From assembly GCF_963678635.1 (NCBI RefSeq), contig NC_087062.1, positions 18,651,789 to 18,715,788 of the forward strand: a stretch of DNA of 64,000 bases. Reading direction: 5' to 3'. The DNA comes from Symsagittifera roscoffensis (Eukaryota > Xenacoelomorpha > Acoela > Convolutidae). Shown in pieces: positions 29,063-38,659 of this stretch (position 1 is its first letter; each line of letters starts with the position of its first letter). The translations under genes and the position numbers were made by a program. The notes under the pieces were generated by a model, which was not told the origin of the DNA, did not search any database, and saw only the letters and a program-made list of their open reading frames with translations.

Positions 29063-31696
29063 ATGGGTGACACGAACGAACTCATGGAATTCCTCTCAGC
29101 GAGTCTAGGAGCGACTCTAGACGAGATCTATCAGCGGCTGATCGATTGTGATTTCACACGAGAAGACCCGGGGTTGGCGATGTTTGTGGTCGCGCTCCTC
29201 AATGCATTAGGACGAGAGGGTCGAGGGAATCGCCCTACGGAAGTCGTGTTGATGTTGGCCTTCGGTGAGTCCGGGACCGCCGAGAGAGGCCGAAATCGAC
29301 TGATGAGATGGAGGCGTGGAGAAATGTCTGGCCACGACCTGGCTCGTGAGCCAGGACTAGGTGAGCAGAGGGACCACCGGCTAGGTGAAATGCCATTACC
29401 AGTCCAACTGGCGCAGCCACTAATCGGAGCGAAGAGACAACGTGATGGGCCAGGCCCGTCACATTCGGTCGACTCCCCTACAGCTGCTCCTCCTTCGAAG
29501 AAAGTGAGGGTGAGTGAAATAGAGATCCAGACGTCGGAGACGATCGAGACGCTGGAGAAGAAGGAGAAAGATCAAAGCGAGCTGTGTGCCAAACTCCAGG
29601 AGTATAGGGCAATAGCTCGAGAAAGAGACGAATGGAAGAAGAAATACGAAGATCTACAGGTGGCTTATAAGGAGGATGAAATAAAGCACCTGAAGGAGCT
29701 GTATATGGCGAAGGTGAGTCAAGTGTCACGGGAAGTTCTGGCGAGCATGAGATCCTCGGAGGGATCCAACGACCAACGCCCCGGGACAACAGCTCAGGAG
29801 CTGTGTGTATCGAGAGAGCCCGAGGCTCCTCAGCAGACACGACTGTCTGCTTCTAGTCAAAGGTTCACGATACCAGACCCTTCTGACACTTACCTCGCCC
29901 CTCAGTTCCAAGAATCGTTCAACCAAGTGGCCAGGACGACAATGGAGGAGATCAACCGAACCACTGGACGGACATTGGGTAGGATCGTTCCTTCCCAGCG
30001 TCGTGATCAGTCATCAAATAGCTCGGAGCGAGCACCCCACACGATAGTGCCCGTGGGCACTGCGCATAGCAGAACCTATCAAAAGTCCCGCGTGGTAGAT
30101 ATCAGGAAGAATCTGATGACACGGCACCAGTTCACGCAAGTAGCTGCGGAGCATCCTCGAGCCTGCCTGAATGACATGAGCTGGAACCCCGCTACGAGCG
30201 ACCAGGTAATTCCCCCAGGGAGTCGCCACCTGATCATAGGAGACAGTTTGGTGAGGGATCTGAATGAGATCTCCGTCTATGGTCAGACAACCACTTTGTC
30301 CTTTGGAGGAGCTTCAGTGGCTCAGGTCATCAAGATGATGGAATTCCAAAGCGAGGATCACCTGGATACGCTGGTGATAAAGCTAATAACTAATGACGTC
30401 TCGAGAGCCCCAGTGACTCCCGAGTGCAAGTGGGAGCCTCTGCTGGTATGCCTCCTGAATGAACTGAAGGAGAAGTACAGGCCCAGGTTTGTGGTGCTGT
30501 GCACGATACCACAAAACCCGCTGATGGGCACCACAGTGGCAGATTTCATGAACGGCAACGTGACACGGTGGAACGAAATGATCCGTAATCTGGTGAGAAA
30601 CAACCCTGGCGAGTTGCGACTTCTGGATCTCGAAAACACGCTGCGCATGATTGATCATGTTGCGCTTACCAAAGATGGGATACATTTCAACACCCAACGA
30701 GGGAGACACTGGGTGAATGATGTATTTCAGACGCAATTGAGAGAAATGGAGCAGGAGTCGAAGGCGACCAGTTCTCTGGCTCGGACCAGCTCAACGACCG
30801 GAGGAAGTAGAATAAGGGCAAGCGTGCCCGAATCCCTCGTCAACCGCCTAGGGCCCTTGGCAATGGAGACGGCTGTAGCCGCACCCACCGCTCCGAGCTC
30901 AAACGTGAGAGAGAGGCTAGGGACTGCTCCTCCTCCCAGAACACAACCGCTTGAAAGCCGACTCGGCAGATCAGTGGTTCAGAACAGAAATAACTCCCAG
31001 ACCGTGTCTAGGAGGAACGATCCGCCCGCCACGGCAAACCCTGCTCCAGCAGCAGGATCGTCTACGAGCGCCGTGGCTGCGGAGGGAGTTGAACCAGGCA
31101 GCCTGCTGCTTTGGAATCGATCAGACCCTAGTCATTGGAGACAGTATAAGACGGACATGTCCACGAAGCTGAACATGAATACCCTGACGTGTCGGGAGGA
31201 CGCGATGAGAATGATTGGCGGAGAAAGTCCCACGGTGTCGCGATTGTATCGGATACCAGGTGTGGATTGGCTGCTAGCAGAGCAGGAGCAGTTCAGCTCT
31301 ACGACTAAGCTCCGACATGCAGACTTGAACGGGTTGCCTCAGGACAATACCTTTGGACCTTTGAACACACGATCCCTTACGGACGTCAGACAGAGAGCCC
31401 GGGAATTGACGCCACCTGGTCGAAGGGGCAAGTTTCAGGCAGAGAACAAGCCCAATAACAAGCATCATAAGATGTACAGGCAGTTCGCTAAACCACCCGG
31501 TCAGACGCCTGGCGAGTATTCAAGGGACTACCCCCGAACGACTACGGTAGATGGGGATGACCAGAGATATGGGAAACTGAAGGCCCCAATAGGCGATGGC
31601 CTGTTCGCAGCTTACGATCCCTTAGAGATGAAAGCTGCAAAGTATCTGATCGTAGCCAGTTCCGATTATCTCTATACGCCCCGTTCTCTCTTTTGA
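29063..31696 (+). CDS. SGNH/GDSL-hydrolase protein in the env position
   Basis: It starts at ATG 29063 in a strong context (G at -3, G at +4); 877 residues. Residues 1-75 form an unknown helical domain. Residues about 155-230 are a coiled coil. Residues about 388-560 carry all four SGNH blocks: nucleophile Ser395 (LIIGDSLVRDL), Gly415/416 (FGGAS), Asn444 (LITND), and Asp538/His541 (KDGIHF). These enzymes are esterases or acyl-hydrolases. A Pro/Ala-rich stretch with RLG repeats follows (about 595-660). The last 15 residues (KYLIVASSDYLYT) look like the start of a second SGNH-type fold that continues after the TGA at 31694-31696. CR1-type LINE ORF1 proteins also carry SGNH esterases, so independent capture by retroelements has precedent. 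Confidence 0.8.
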   Translation: MGDTNELMEFLSASLGATLDEIYQRLIDCDFTREDPGLAMFVVALLNALGREGRGNRPTEVVLMLAFGESGTAERGRNRLMRWRRGEMSGHDLAREPGLGEQRDHRLGEMPLPVQLAQPLIGAKRQRDGPGPSHSVDSPTAAPPSKKVRVSEIEIQTSETIETLEKKEKDQSELCAKLQEYRAIARERDEWKKKYEDLQVAYKEDEIKHLKELYMAKVSQVSREVLASMRSSEGSNDQRPGTTAQELCVSREPEAPQQTRLSASSQRFTIPDPSDTYLAPQFQESFNQVARTTMEEINRTTGRTLGRIVPSQRRDQSSNSSERAPHTIVPVGTAHSRTYQKSRVVDIRKNLMTRHQFTQVAAEHPRACLNDMSWNPATSDQVIPPGSRHLIIGDSLVRDLNEISVYGQTTTLSFGGASVAQVIKMMEFQSEDHLDTLVIKLITNDVSRAPVTPECKWEPLLVCLLNELKEKYRPRFVVLCTIPQNPLMGTTVADFMNGNVTRWNEMIRNLVRNNPGELRLLDLENTLRMIDHVALTKDGIHFNTQRGRHWVNDVFQTQLREMEQESKATSSLARTSSTTGGSRIRASVPESLVNRLGPLAMETAVAAPTAPSSNVRERLGTAPPPRTQPLESRLGRSVVQNRNNSQTVSRRNDPPATANPAPAAGSSTSAVAAEGVEPGSLLLWNRSDPSHWRQYKTDMSTKLNMNTLTCREDAMRMIGGESPTVSRLYRIPGVDWLLAEQEQFSSTTKLRHADLNGLPQDNTFGPLNTRSLTDVRQRARELTPPGRRGKFQAENKPNNKHHKMYRQFAKPPGQTPGEYSRDYPRTTTVDGDDQRYGKLKAPIGDGLFAAYDPLEMKAAKYLIVASSDYLYTPRSLF

Positions 31697-34600
31697 CCCG
31701 ACGTGATTTTCTTGACGGCACCTAAATTGGACTGGGGACAAGCAATCGGCATGATGATAAGTGTGCGAAGGGTGGTCAGTATGGAGCCGCAGGTAATAGT
31801 GGTTGCAGGCTCAAATGATCATCTGCAAAGCAGGGGCTTATTGTCACGTCTGACGGATGGGTCGATCCCGAGTAACGAGGTCATGGGGGAGGCGATAATG
31901 ACATTGCTCTCGGCGATGGCTGAGGTAGAGGCAGCAGCAAAACAACGCTTCACCCAAAACGTGGTGAAGGTGATCTTTGTATTGTCACCAGGGTACGCTG
32001 CATTACCAGAACCCCTTCAATTTGTATACACAATGGTCACAACAATAGCAGAGGGGAGGTTCAATGTGATAATTCCTGCCCCGAACAGAGTAGTGGACCC
32101 GGACAGTTACTACCCGTCCCGATCAGAGCTTCCCGCCGTTTGGGCTGACATTTCGAATGCCATACAGGGGCTCAGAGATTGTAGCACAACTCGGTTGGTG
32201 CTAGATGAAGTTCTGGGGTTGGAGCTGTCCAACTTTGCCAGATTGCTGAAACTAAGACCAGGGGTGGATGACGATCATCTGTTAGTACAACAGGTGGCTG
32301 ATGATCTCTGGTTCAGACAGATGGATCATGCCGAGAATGAGCTGGGCATGACAGTCAGGAAGAACATGACAGCAGCCGAAGAAGATCTCATGGCAGTGGG
32401 TTTGCGCACGAAGCCGCACAACAATATATGGTTATACTTGTCACCAAGGCTGTGCACCTTGGGTGAGGACGCGTTCGAGCACGCGCCGGCAGTGATAAAG
32501 GAGATACACGTGTACCTGAAGAACCTGTTTGATGCCCCGGAGTTAACTGGGGGCATGATGTTGAAACTAATGCAGGACGTAAACACGATGTCACTGGACA
32601 AGTTCCAAGCTGACGTGCTAGCCACGAGGGCACAGTACGAACGATCGGATGCTATCTTGGGAGGAATGGGAGTGGGATGGACGCCATCCTTCCTGTCGAC
32701 GTGCTATCCTAGGGCATCCCGGAACTTGATCGCGAGTTTTGTCAGAGACATCAGGAAGTTATCGATTGGCCTGGTATTAGCCTTATACGTGACATTTGGT
32801 CACAAAAATTTCGTGAAGGGGCCGGCGAATCTCTTCACCCAAGCGTTAGCAGATTTGAGATTGGATGGACTCCTGACTCTGATTGCCATGACCTACGGTC
32901 GACTGGGTGATTTGCTTAGGCTATTACGTTACCCTGAACAACTACAGGGACCCAGTCGTGAGTTCAATGCACAGTTGGAAACCGCCTCGCTCAAGAAGAT
33001 GAAAGACTGGAGGACTCTCCTGCTTCAATACCTCTTACAACAGAACAGAAGCGTCACGGGAGAAGACAAGGTGGCGACGGATGCGGGCGAGTGTAAGCAG
33101 TATTGTGGCATGCCCTTACTGACGGACTTGGCTGTCATGATGCGGATTGATCCGTTGGCTCTGGTCCATGGACTGCGGGAATTCGTCACAGTGGTGTATG
33201 GACCGGTGATGTCTTTTGCGTTCCCGGATGTACAAGTTAAGGCATACAGGAATTCGGTGTTGTACGTCAACCTGGTCTCAGTCGTGGACTGTTCCGTGCT
33301 GAAATGGGTAGAACAGAGTGAGTTGAGAGGGCTGGCCAGTGACGATAGGCTGTTCGGAAGAATAGCGGAGCCAGGTTGGATGTTGATGGATTTCAACAAC
33401 CACTTCAAATGCCGAATGGGCCGTGAGGAAATTTCTCATATCCAGTTCAACCCGAAGCTTTGGAACTTAAGACCAGTAGTAAAGGATACGGGAGCGGCTA
33501 TGGGAGTGCCATTCTTACCAGAGGCCTATGCACACGCCAAAGATAACCAGCAAGCGTGGCTTTCTGGATCCAGGCTGCTGCCGGACCAATGCCCTCGATA
33601 TCCACCGATAAGGAGGATGTTGTTGGGAGTCACATCTCCCATCATTGCCCCTCGCATCGGAGCAGCTCGCGACGCAGAGAAGAGAATGTTGAAGTGGAGT
33701 GAAGGGATGGAGCCGCGCTTCATCGGCTGGAATGTTGCAGCCGCGCACACGTTTGACTTCTCATTTCCTGATGCTTGGAGTAGGAAGAAGATCAAGGCAC
33801 TACCTTCCAGGAGACCAGAGGTCTCGGCCGAAATGTGGAACGAAGTGTATTCTCCCACGGATGACTTATCAAGACTGAAGTGGTCAGGAGAAGTGAAAGT
33901 AGTGATGATGGAAGTGGCAAAGGAGAGCAGAGGGGGCTCATATATAACGATAGAGGACCTAGCACCACATGGCGAGGAGTCTGTAGAATTCCTGGTGAAT
34001 GATGAGTTGTTTTATCATGCAGGAGACATGACCGTACCGGCTCGGCCGGACTCGGGCATAGACTCACGACAAGAACCTTCAGGACCCAGGCCAAAACCTG
34101 ATGCAGGTGATGATGAATTGATGGATCAGGACGATGACGATAACGAAACCGAGGGAAAGACGGGAAAACCGGGTGAGACAGATCTGGGAGCGTTAGAGAG
34201 AGACTTGCTAGAATACCGGTTTAGTGAAGACGACGATGGGGAAGTCGATGGGAGTCTATTGCTAATGACGCCATCGTCTTTCATGTCCCCTACGAAGGAG
34301 GTGTCGGCCGACTTATCCCCGATAGACCCAATAAGCCAGGCGAGAGAGTGCCAAAGCAGGGATCCGCAGAGATTGCTCCATGAGTCACCAAGGAGGAGAA
34401 AAATCGAGGAATCAATGAGAGTATCCTTCCTGAGCACGTTGCCGGAAGAGGAATGGGAGAGATATCAGAGTGAGCTAGAAGGCAAGACAGGGGCAACCTG
34501 GAGTCGAGTGAATTTCATGGAAAGATCATGGGACGTGATAAGGCGATATGGGACGCAGTCCATAATGAAGGTGGGATTGAACCAACCCATCATGCGTGAG

Positions 34601-34990
34601 GTCCTGGAGAAAATAGTGAACTCCAGGGAGTCGGATGTTCTGACCGAGTCAGTAACAGAAGACAGTGCCGATGATCAGCAGGTTACAAAGAAATTACCTG
34701 TTAGGCGAGCCAGGAAGGGGCTGAAGCGACTAAAAGGGAAAACAGGAAGTCGAGCCATGAACCCGAGAGTGGTGAAGTCGAGAGCCAGCGCAGTGGTGAC
34801 CTCTTTAACGAGCGCAGGTCGTTCAGGCGAGAGCGGGCAAGGAGATAGTGCAACGCTGACAGGGGGAGAAAAGGAGAATCTGATACCCCCTATGCTCTTG
34901 GCAGGTCTGACCACGACTGCCGTAAGATCAAAGAAAACTGCACAAATTAGAGATGGAGATCATCAGTCAATGTGGATCTGGAGGACTTGA
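31697..34990 (+). CDS. Large protein of unknown function, in frame with the SGNH ORF across a UGA
   Basis: The frame is the same as the preceding ORF, separated from it only by TGA at 31694-31696. It has no nearby ATG: the first residues after the stop (PDVIFLTAPKL) are preceded directly by the stop. Residues about 30-160 look like the middle and end of an SGNH-type fold (IVVAGSNDHLQ resembles block III, GxND; DPDSYYPSRSELP sits where block V would be, but lacks the His). About 640 residues of globular, unrecognised sequence follow. Then comes an acidic linker (DDDDNETEGKTG), and a basic C-terminal tail with RRARKGLKRLKGK. No membrane segments. Translation would need readthrough; otherwise the stop is a mutation (CGA to TGA would fit). 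Confidence 0.7.
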   Translation, partial: PDVIFLTAPKLDWGQAIGMMISVRRVVSMEPQVIVVAGSNDHLQSRGLLSRLTDGSIPSNEVMGEAIMTLLSAMAEVEAAAKQRFTQNVVKVIFVLSPGYAALPEPLQFVYTMVTTIAEGRFNVIIPAPNRVVDPDSYYPSRSELPAVWADISNAIQGLRDCSTTRLVLDEVLGLELSNFARLLKLRPGVDDDHLLVQQVADDLWFRQMDHAENELGMTVRKNMTAAEEDLMAVGLRTKPHNNIWLYLSPRLCTLGEDAFEHAPAVIKEIHVYLKNLFDAPELTGGMMLKLMQDVNTMSLDKFQADVLATRAQYERSDAILGGMGVGWTPSFLSTCYPRASRNLIASFVRDIRKLSIGLVLALYVTFGHKNFVKGPANLFTQALADLRLDGLLTLIAMTYGRLGDLLRLLRYPEQLQGPSREFNAQLETASLKKMKDWRTLLLQYLLQQNRSVTGEDKVATDAGECKQYCGMPLLTDLAVMMRIDPLALVHGLREFVTVVYGPVMSFAFPDVQVKAYRNSVLYVNLVSVVDCSVLKWVEQSELRGLASDDRLFGRIAEPGWMLMDFNNHFKCRMGREEISHIQFNPKLWNLRPVVKDTGAAMGVPFLPEAYAHAKDNQQAWLSGSRLLPDQCPRYPPIRRMLLGVTSPIIAPRIGAARDAEKRMLKWSEGMEPRFIGWNVAAAHTFDFSFPDAWSRKKIKALPSRRPEVSAEMWNEVYSPTDDLSRLKWSGEVKVVMMEVAKESRGGSYITIEDLAPHGEESVEFLVNDELFYHAGDMTVPARPDSGIDSRQEPSGPRPKPDAGDDELMDQDDDDNETEGKTGKPGETDLGALERDLLEYRFSEDDDGEVDGSLLLMTPSSFMSPTKEVSADLSPIDPISQARECQSRDPQRLLHESPRRRKIEESMRVSFLSTLPEEEWERYQSELEGKTGATWSRVNFMERSWDVIRRYGTQSIMKVGLNQPIMREVLEKIVNSRESDVLTESVTEDSADDQQVTKKLPVRRARKGLKRLKGKTGSRAMNPRVVKSRASAVVTSLTSAGRSGESGQGDSATLTGGEKENLIPPMLLAGLTTTAVRSKKTAQIRDGDHQSMWIWRT

Positions 34991-37886
34991 AGATTACAGG
35001 CCCTCGCGGACCAACATAGCCAAGCTGAAGCTGGAAGGACAACTCGACGTGGTCGAGTACAGTCGAGTCACTGTACCGGAATCAGTCCACATGGGAGATC
35101 CAGCAGGAGGGTATGTGGAGATGTTGAAAGCGAGGAACTCCGCAAGAGGGCACCTGATGGCTTGGAGCGAGAAGCGAGCCATGCAGGAATATCTGGAAGA
35201 GCTTACCGAGAATTCAAACTTGAATCGGAAAGAATACGGCACGGTAATGTCCTCTGAAGCGAACGAAATCGGATTGGAAAAACTACTAGAAATCTCCTGG
35301 AGGGCGGCCCTCCAGAGATACTTCGACGAGGCGATGCATGCACCTGCTACGGTGGCAGCATACCTGGCTCATCCTTGCGTGAGAACTGATCTGCAAGTAC
35401 GGTTGGCTTGGTGCTTGATGGGCATCAAGAGGGCGGAGTATGAAGCCAGTAATGATTCGAAATCACGGGAGCAGGAGCTGGAGTTGATGGAAGCTCTGCG
35501 AGCGTTGATTTCAAAAGACGATTCTGCGATAGCATGGGCTAAGCGTAAGGATGCCTTTTGCTTTGTCAGGTTCGTGGTGGATCGTATCCCCACTCCTGTT
35601 TTGGGAGAATGCATAAAGATCATTCGGCAAAAGGGAGTTGATTGTGAAAGGAACTTCCTTAGGGCACTCCTGGAACTATATCAGGACATGCCATTGACTG
35701 TGCCAAGCAAGGAGTCGAATGACATGGAAAGCTATCGCAAGTTGGAAGAGGTGAGAAGATATTCCAACAGAGAATTGAAAGTGAGTTGGGAGTTGATTGA
35801 AGCAGTCAAAGGACAAAAAGAGTTTGCAACACTAGGGAAACTGAAGTCGTTCCAATATGTGTCTGGCACACCGGGGATGGCGTATAATCCCTTCGTGAAT
35901 GAAGAAGCCAGGGAAGCGTACTTCGACTATGAGCAAGTCATAGTACTCAATTTCTGGGTCGAACGTATTAAAGAAACTGGAATGCTGATGGTGGAACAAC
36001 CCAAGCTGGGAATTATTTTGGAAGAACGAGTGGTCGAACCCTCGGTTCCCGAGCTAAAGGGGCAAGTGAGTTTTGATTGTGGTTCTTGGGACGGTCCCTT
36101 GAAAACCAGTCTAGTGACGATGTGGGAACTCATGAAGCCTTCTTGGTGTCCACATCCTAACGCCGGTTTAATCTGGGACAAGACGGCGGATATCACGTTA
36201 GACCTAGATGATGACGCGAGTTTGCATGATCTGGCCATGATACATCATCTGCTGGCCATGAGGTTGACGAAGCGGAAGAGCAACCCATCCACGGAGCTGT
36301 CCGAGGAAGGTCCATCGAGTAATGGGTTGAAGCAAGGCACATGCTTGGCTCAACACAGTGGGATGGAAGGACATGTTTGTAACCTGGGACACTGCCTGGT
36401 TACGCTGAGTGAGCAGCATCGGCAACTGGCACGATTGTATGGAAGATTGAGCATGTCGGATAAGAGTGGCATGGAGTTGGTCGCGGACTGTCATGGGGTG
36501 ATGGACGTAAATTTGATCACAGCCTTGGGGTTTTGTAGCATGACAAGTTCGATAGAATCGCTTGAGCGCCTGGAGCGTGCCCATGAGCTAGTGACGTCCC
36601 TCAGCGTGGAAGTATTCCCTGGAGCATTGCAAACGGAACAGAAGATCGGAGGCTGGAGAGAAGCTCTGGAGAACGAGATGAATCTGAAGGATAGTGAGGC
36701 CTATCATAAACCGACTGGTTCAAAGTATCTGGTGGGTTCAAGCTCCGCATCATATTGCAGTAGTAGATATCCTACACACATGGTGATGATGGATGTGAGG
36801 ACACAGCAGGTGTTGATTGATCAACTTTTCTCTGTGCCAAAGTGCGTGAGGTTGGCCAGAATGTCGGAGAGGTCACATGATTTGTTGGCAAAGATCTTTC
36901 GGGCAGTCCCGAAGAGATCTGAAGGCGAGTTGCGAGACGTAGTGGGTGAAGAGTTTCTGAGATTAAACGAAGGCAATGTGAGTGAGTTCCAGAAACAGAA
37001 AGCGAGTGGAGCGTTACCCACTGAATTCCCCACCATAGAAGAGAAAGACGACTTACACAGAATTCTGATGGAGGTGGAACCGTTGCTGGGAGCCTCAGGG
37101 TATCGGACCCGAAGGAACATAGTGAGAACCCATGGGGAGTATCCTTGCCACTGCTTGGCGCAGACGTTGTGGTACCCCAAACGCGGGAATCTAATGCTAG
37201 TATGGGACGTGGAGGAGTTGTACTCTACGGGGTTGCCCGATCAGAATCAACAGGTGTCAATCGTGGTGGTTAGTGCCATGCTGGCAGTGAGATGGCTGGA
37301 GGCTAACGCGGACACAAGTGAGCAGGAGACGGCCGTGCCGACTCCTGAGCAGCTGAGCAACGTGAAGATGAGTCGTGAATTGGATCTTTTCAGAACCACC
37401 TGCAAGGTTCTGAGAATACCTAAAGCCATTGAGAGAATATGGTCAAGGCAAAGATTGATGCCTTGGTTCCGTGCAGTGATGACATCATGGATGTATGAAC
37501 GCGCGAAGCGTCACATATCGAGGAACACGGAAGCCTATCAATCTTTCCAGCTAGATATAGGACCAGGAGCCTATAAGAGAGCATTCCTGACGCACAGAAA
37601 CGCGGTCACCACGGCGGTGAAGCGGGTAGCTGGAGCGCCTTGTGTTACTGAAGAAGAGAAGAAAGAGGTCTTAAAAGCTGACCTAGAACGAAACGTGAGC
37701 CTATGTCTTCACAACAGCGTTTGCAGGAACCGGGAGCAGAAGGTGAATGTGGACTTGCTACCTTGTTGCAAACCGAGGCTGTTGGAGCAGGAGGGTTGGG
37801 GCACGGCCCGCAACTCTATGGACATGTTGGAGAAAGTTCTGGAAGACAGTGACGATGAACATCAGGATGGAGAAGCGATGGAATGA
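34953..37886 (+). CDS. Second large protein of unknown function (977 aa)
   Basis: It starts at ATG 34953 in a strong context (G at -3, G at +4) and overlaps the end of the previous ORF by 38 bases in the +1 frame. It is mostly helical in appearance, with several Cys/His-containing stretches (HSGMEGHVCNLGHCLV; THGEYPCHCLAQTLWYPKRG; SVCRNREQKVNVDLLPCC). It ends in an acidic tail (EDSDDEHQDGEAME). There is no signal peptide, transmembrane segment or known catalytic motif, so it is not an obvious envelope protein. The frame is fully open and its base composition matches the rest of the element's coding part, so it belongs to the element. Function unknown. Confidence 0.7.
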   Translation: MEIISQCGSGGLEDYRPSRTNIAKLKLEGQLDVVEYSRVTVPESVHMGDPAGGYVEMLKARNSARGHLMAWSEKRAMQEYLEELTENSNLNRKEYGTVMSSEANEIGLEKLLEISWRAALQRYFDEAMHAPATVAAYLAHPCVRTDLQVRLAWCLMGIKRAEYEASNDSKSREQELELMEALRALISKDDSAIAWAKRKDAFCFVRFVVDRIPTPVLGECIKIIRQKGVDCERNFLRALLELYQDMPLTVPSKESNDMESYRKLEEVRRYSNRELKVSWELIEAVKGQKEFATLGKLKSFQYVSGTPGMAYNPFVNEEAREAYFDYEQVIVLNFWVERIKETGMLMVEQPKLGIILEERVVEPSVPELKGQVSFDCGSWDGPLKTSLVTMWELMKPSWCPHPNAGLIWDKTADITLDLDDDASLHDLAMIHHLLAMRLTKRKSNPSTELSEEGPSSNGLKQGTCLAQHSGMEGHVCNLGHCLVTLSEQHRQLARLYGRLSMSDKSGMELVADCHGVMDVNLITALGFCSMTSSIESLERLERAHELVTSLSVEVFPGALQTEQKIGGWREALENEMNLKDSEAYHKPTGSKYLVGSSSASYCSSRYPTHMVMMDVRTQQVLIDQLFSVPKCVRLARMSERSHDLLAKIFRAVPKRSEGELRDVVGEEFLRLNEGNVSEFQKQKASGALPTEFPTIEEKDDLHRILMEVEPLLGASGYRTRRNIVRTHGEYPCHCLAQTLWYPKRGNLMLVWDVEELYSTGLPDQNQQVSIVVVSAMLAVRWLEANADTSEQETAVPTPEQLSNVKMSRELDLFRTTCKVLRIPKAIERIWSRQRLMPWFRAVMTSWMYERAKRHISRNTEAYQSFQLDIGPGAYKRAFLTHRNAVTTAVKRVAGAPCVTEEEKKEVLKADLERNVSLCLHNSVCRNREQKVNVDLLPCCKPRLLEQEGWGTARNSMDMLEKVLEDSDDEHQDGEAME

Positions 37887-38659
37887 AGATGATGAACGAA
37901 GAGAACAAGTGAAGACGTGAGCAAGAAAGGAAGAGAAGGAGAAAAAACTTGATTGTCTTTGTGTGTCAAAACTAGAACCAATCAACCAAGTTTTGATTAT
38001 TGAACTTGTGAAACTTTTTGTTTTGATCTAGTTTGGTCAAACCAAACTTTGAAAATTGTTACAATTGTTGAATTGTTGAAAAAGAAATTTTAGTTATGGC
38101 TATTTATGTATGTATATGAGGAACCTAGGTGAGTATATTTACCTATTTATTCACAACTGAAGTTTTTAACCTGTGTAAGACACAATTTCACTGTGTGGCG
38201 ACATGGTAAGTTTGAGTAAACTCGCTCGAGAAGGGTGGGTAACTCAATAACTTTCCTAGCCACAGAGTTTCTTAGTTTTAATATTGAAAGGACCGCATAA
38301 ATGACTGATTATACTTGGTGAGTGAAGTTAAGTTAATTTTAACGGGTGCGTGGCCGTGCCACGTCCCACTTTTTAATCACAAAGAGCGAAAAGAAGTTTT
38401 ATGGCAAGACGACGTAAGTAGTCGGAAAAGAAATTTTATCTAGGACACTCCTCATGGTGCAAATTTTGTGAAAATGTTGAAGGGCAGTGAGATGTAGTAC
38501 GATGCCTTTTGTGAACACGTAGTGAGTTGAGGTGGGGTAGATAAATTTCATTTTCTTATGCGATTTGTAAGATTGATTACAGAAAACTGGATAACTACTT
38601 GACGATAACCCGGTGTTATGCGATCAATAGGGACATTGATGGGGACTGTCCCGGGAGTA
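37887..38659 (+). other. 3' non-coding region of the giant element
   Basis: About 770 bp from the last stop to the 3' LTR. There are small inverted repeats, e.g. GGTGAGTATA ... TTTACC near 38131 and GTAAGTTTGAGTAAAC near 38208. A purine-rich patch just before the LTR (GATGGGGACTGTCCCGGGAG) may serve as the polypurine tract, though it is interrupted by pyrimidines. No other feature is recognised. Confidence 0.5.

Noticed and set aside
29063-37886. Envelope glycoprotein in the env position
   Set aside because: No signal peptide, transmembrane anchor, furin-like site or fusion peptide is visible in any of the three ORFs.
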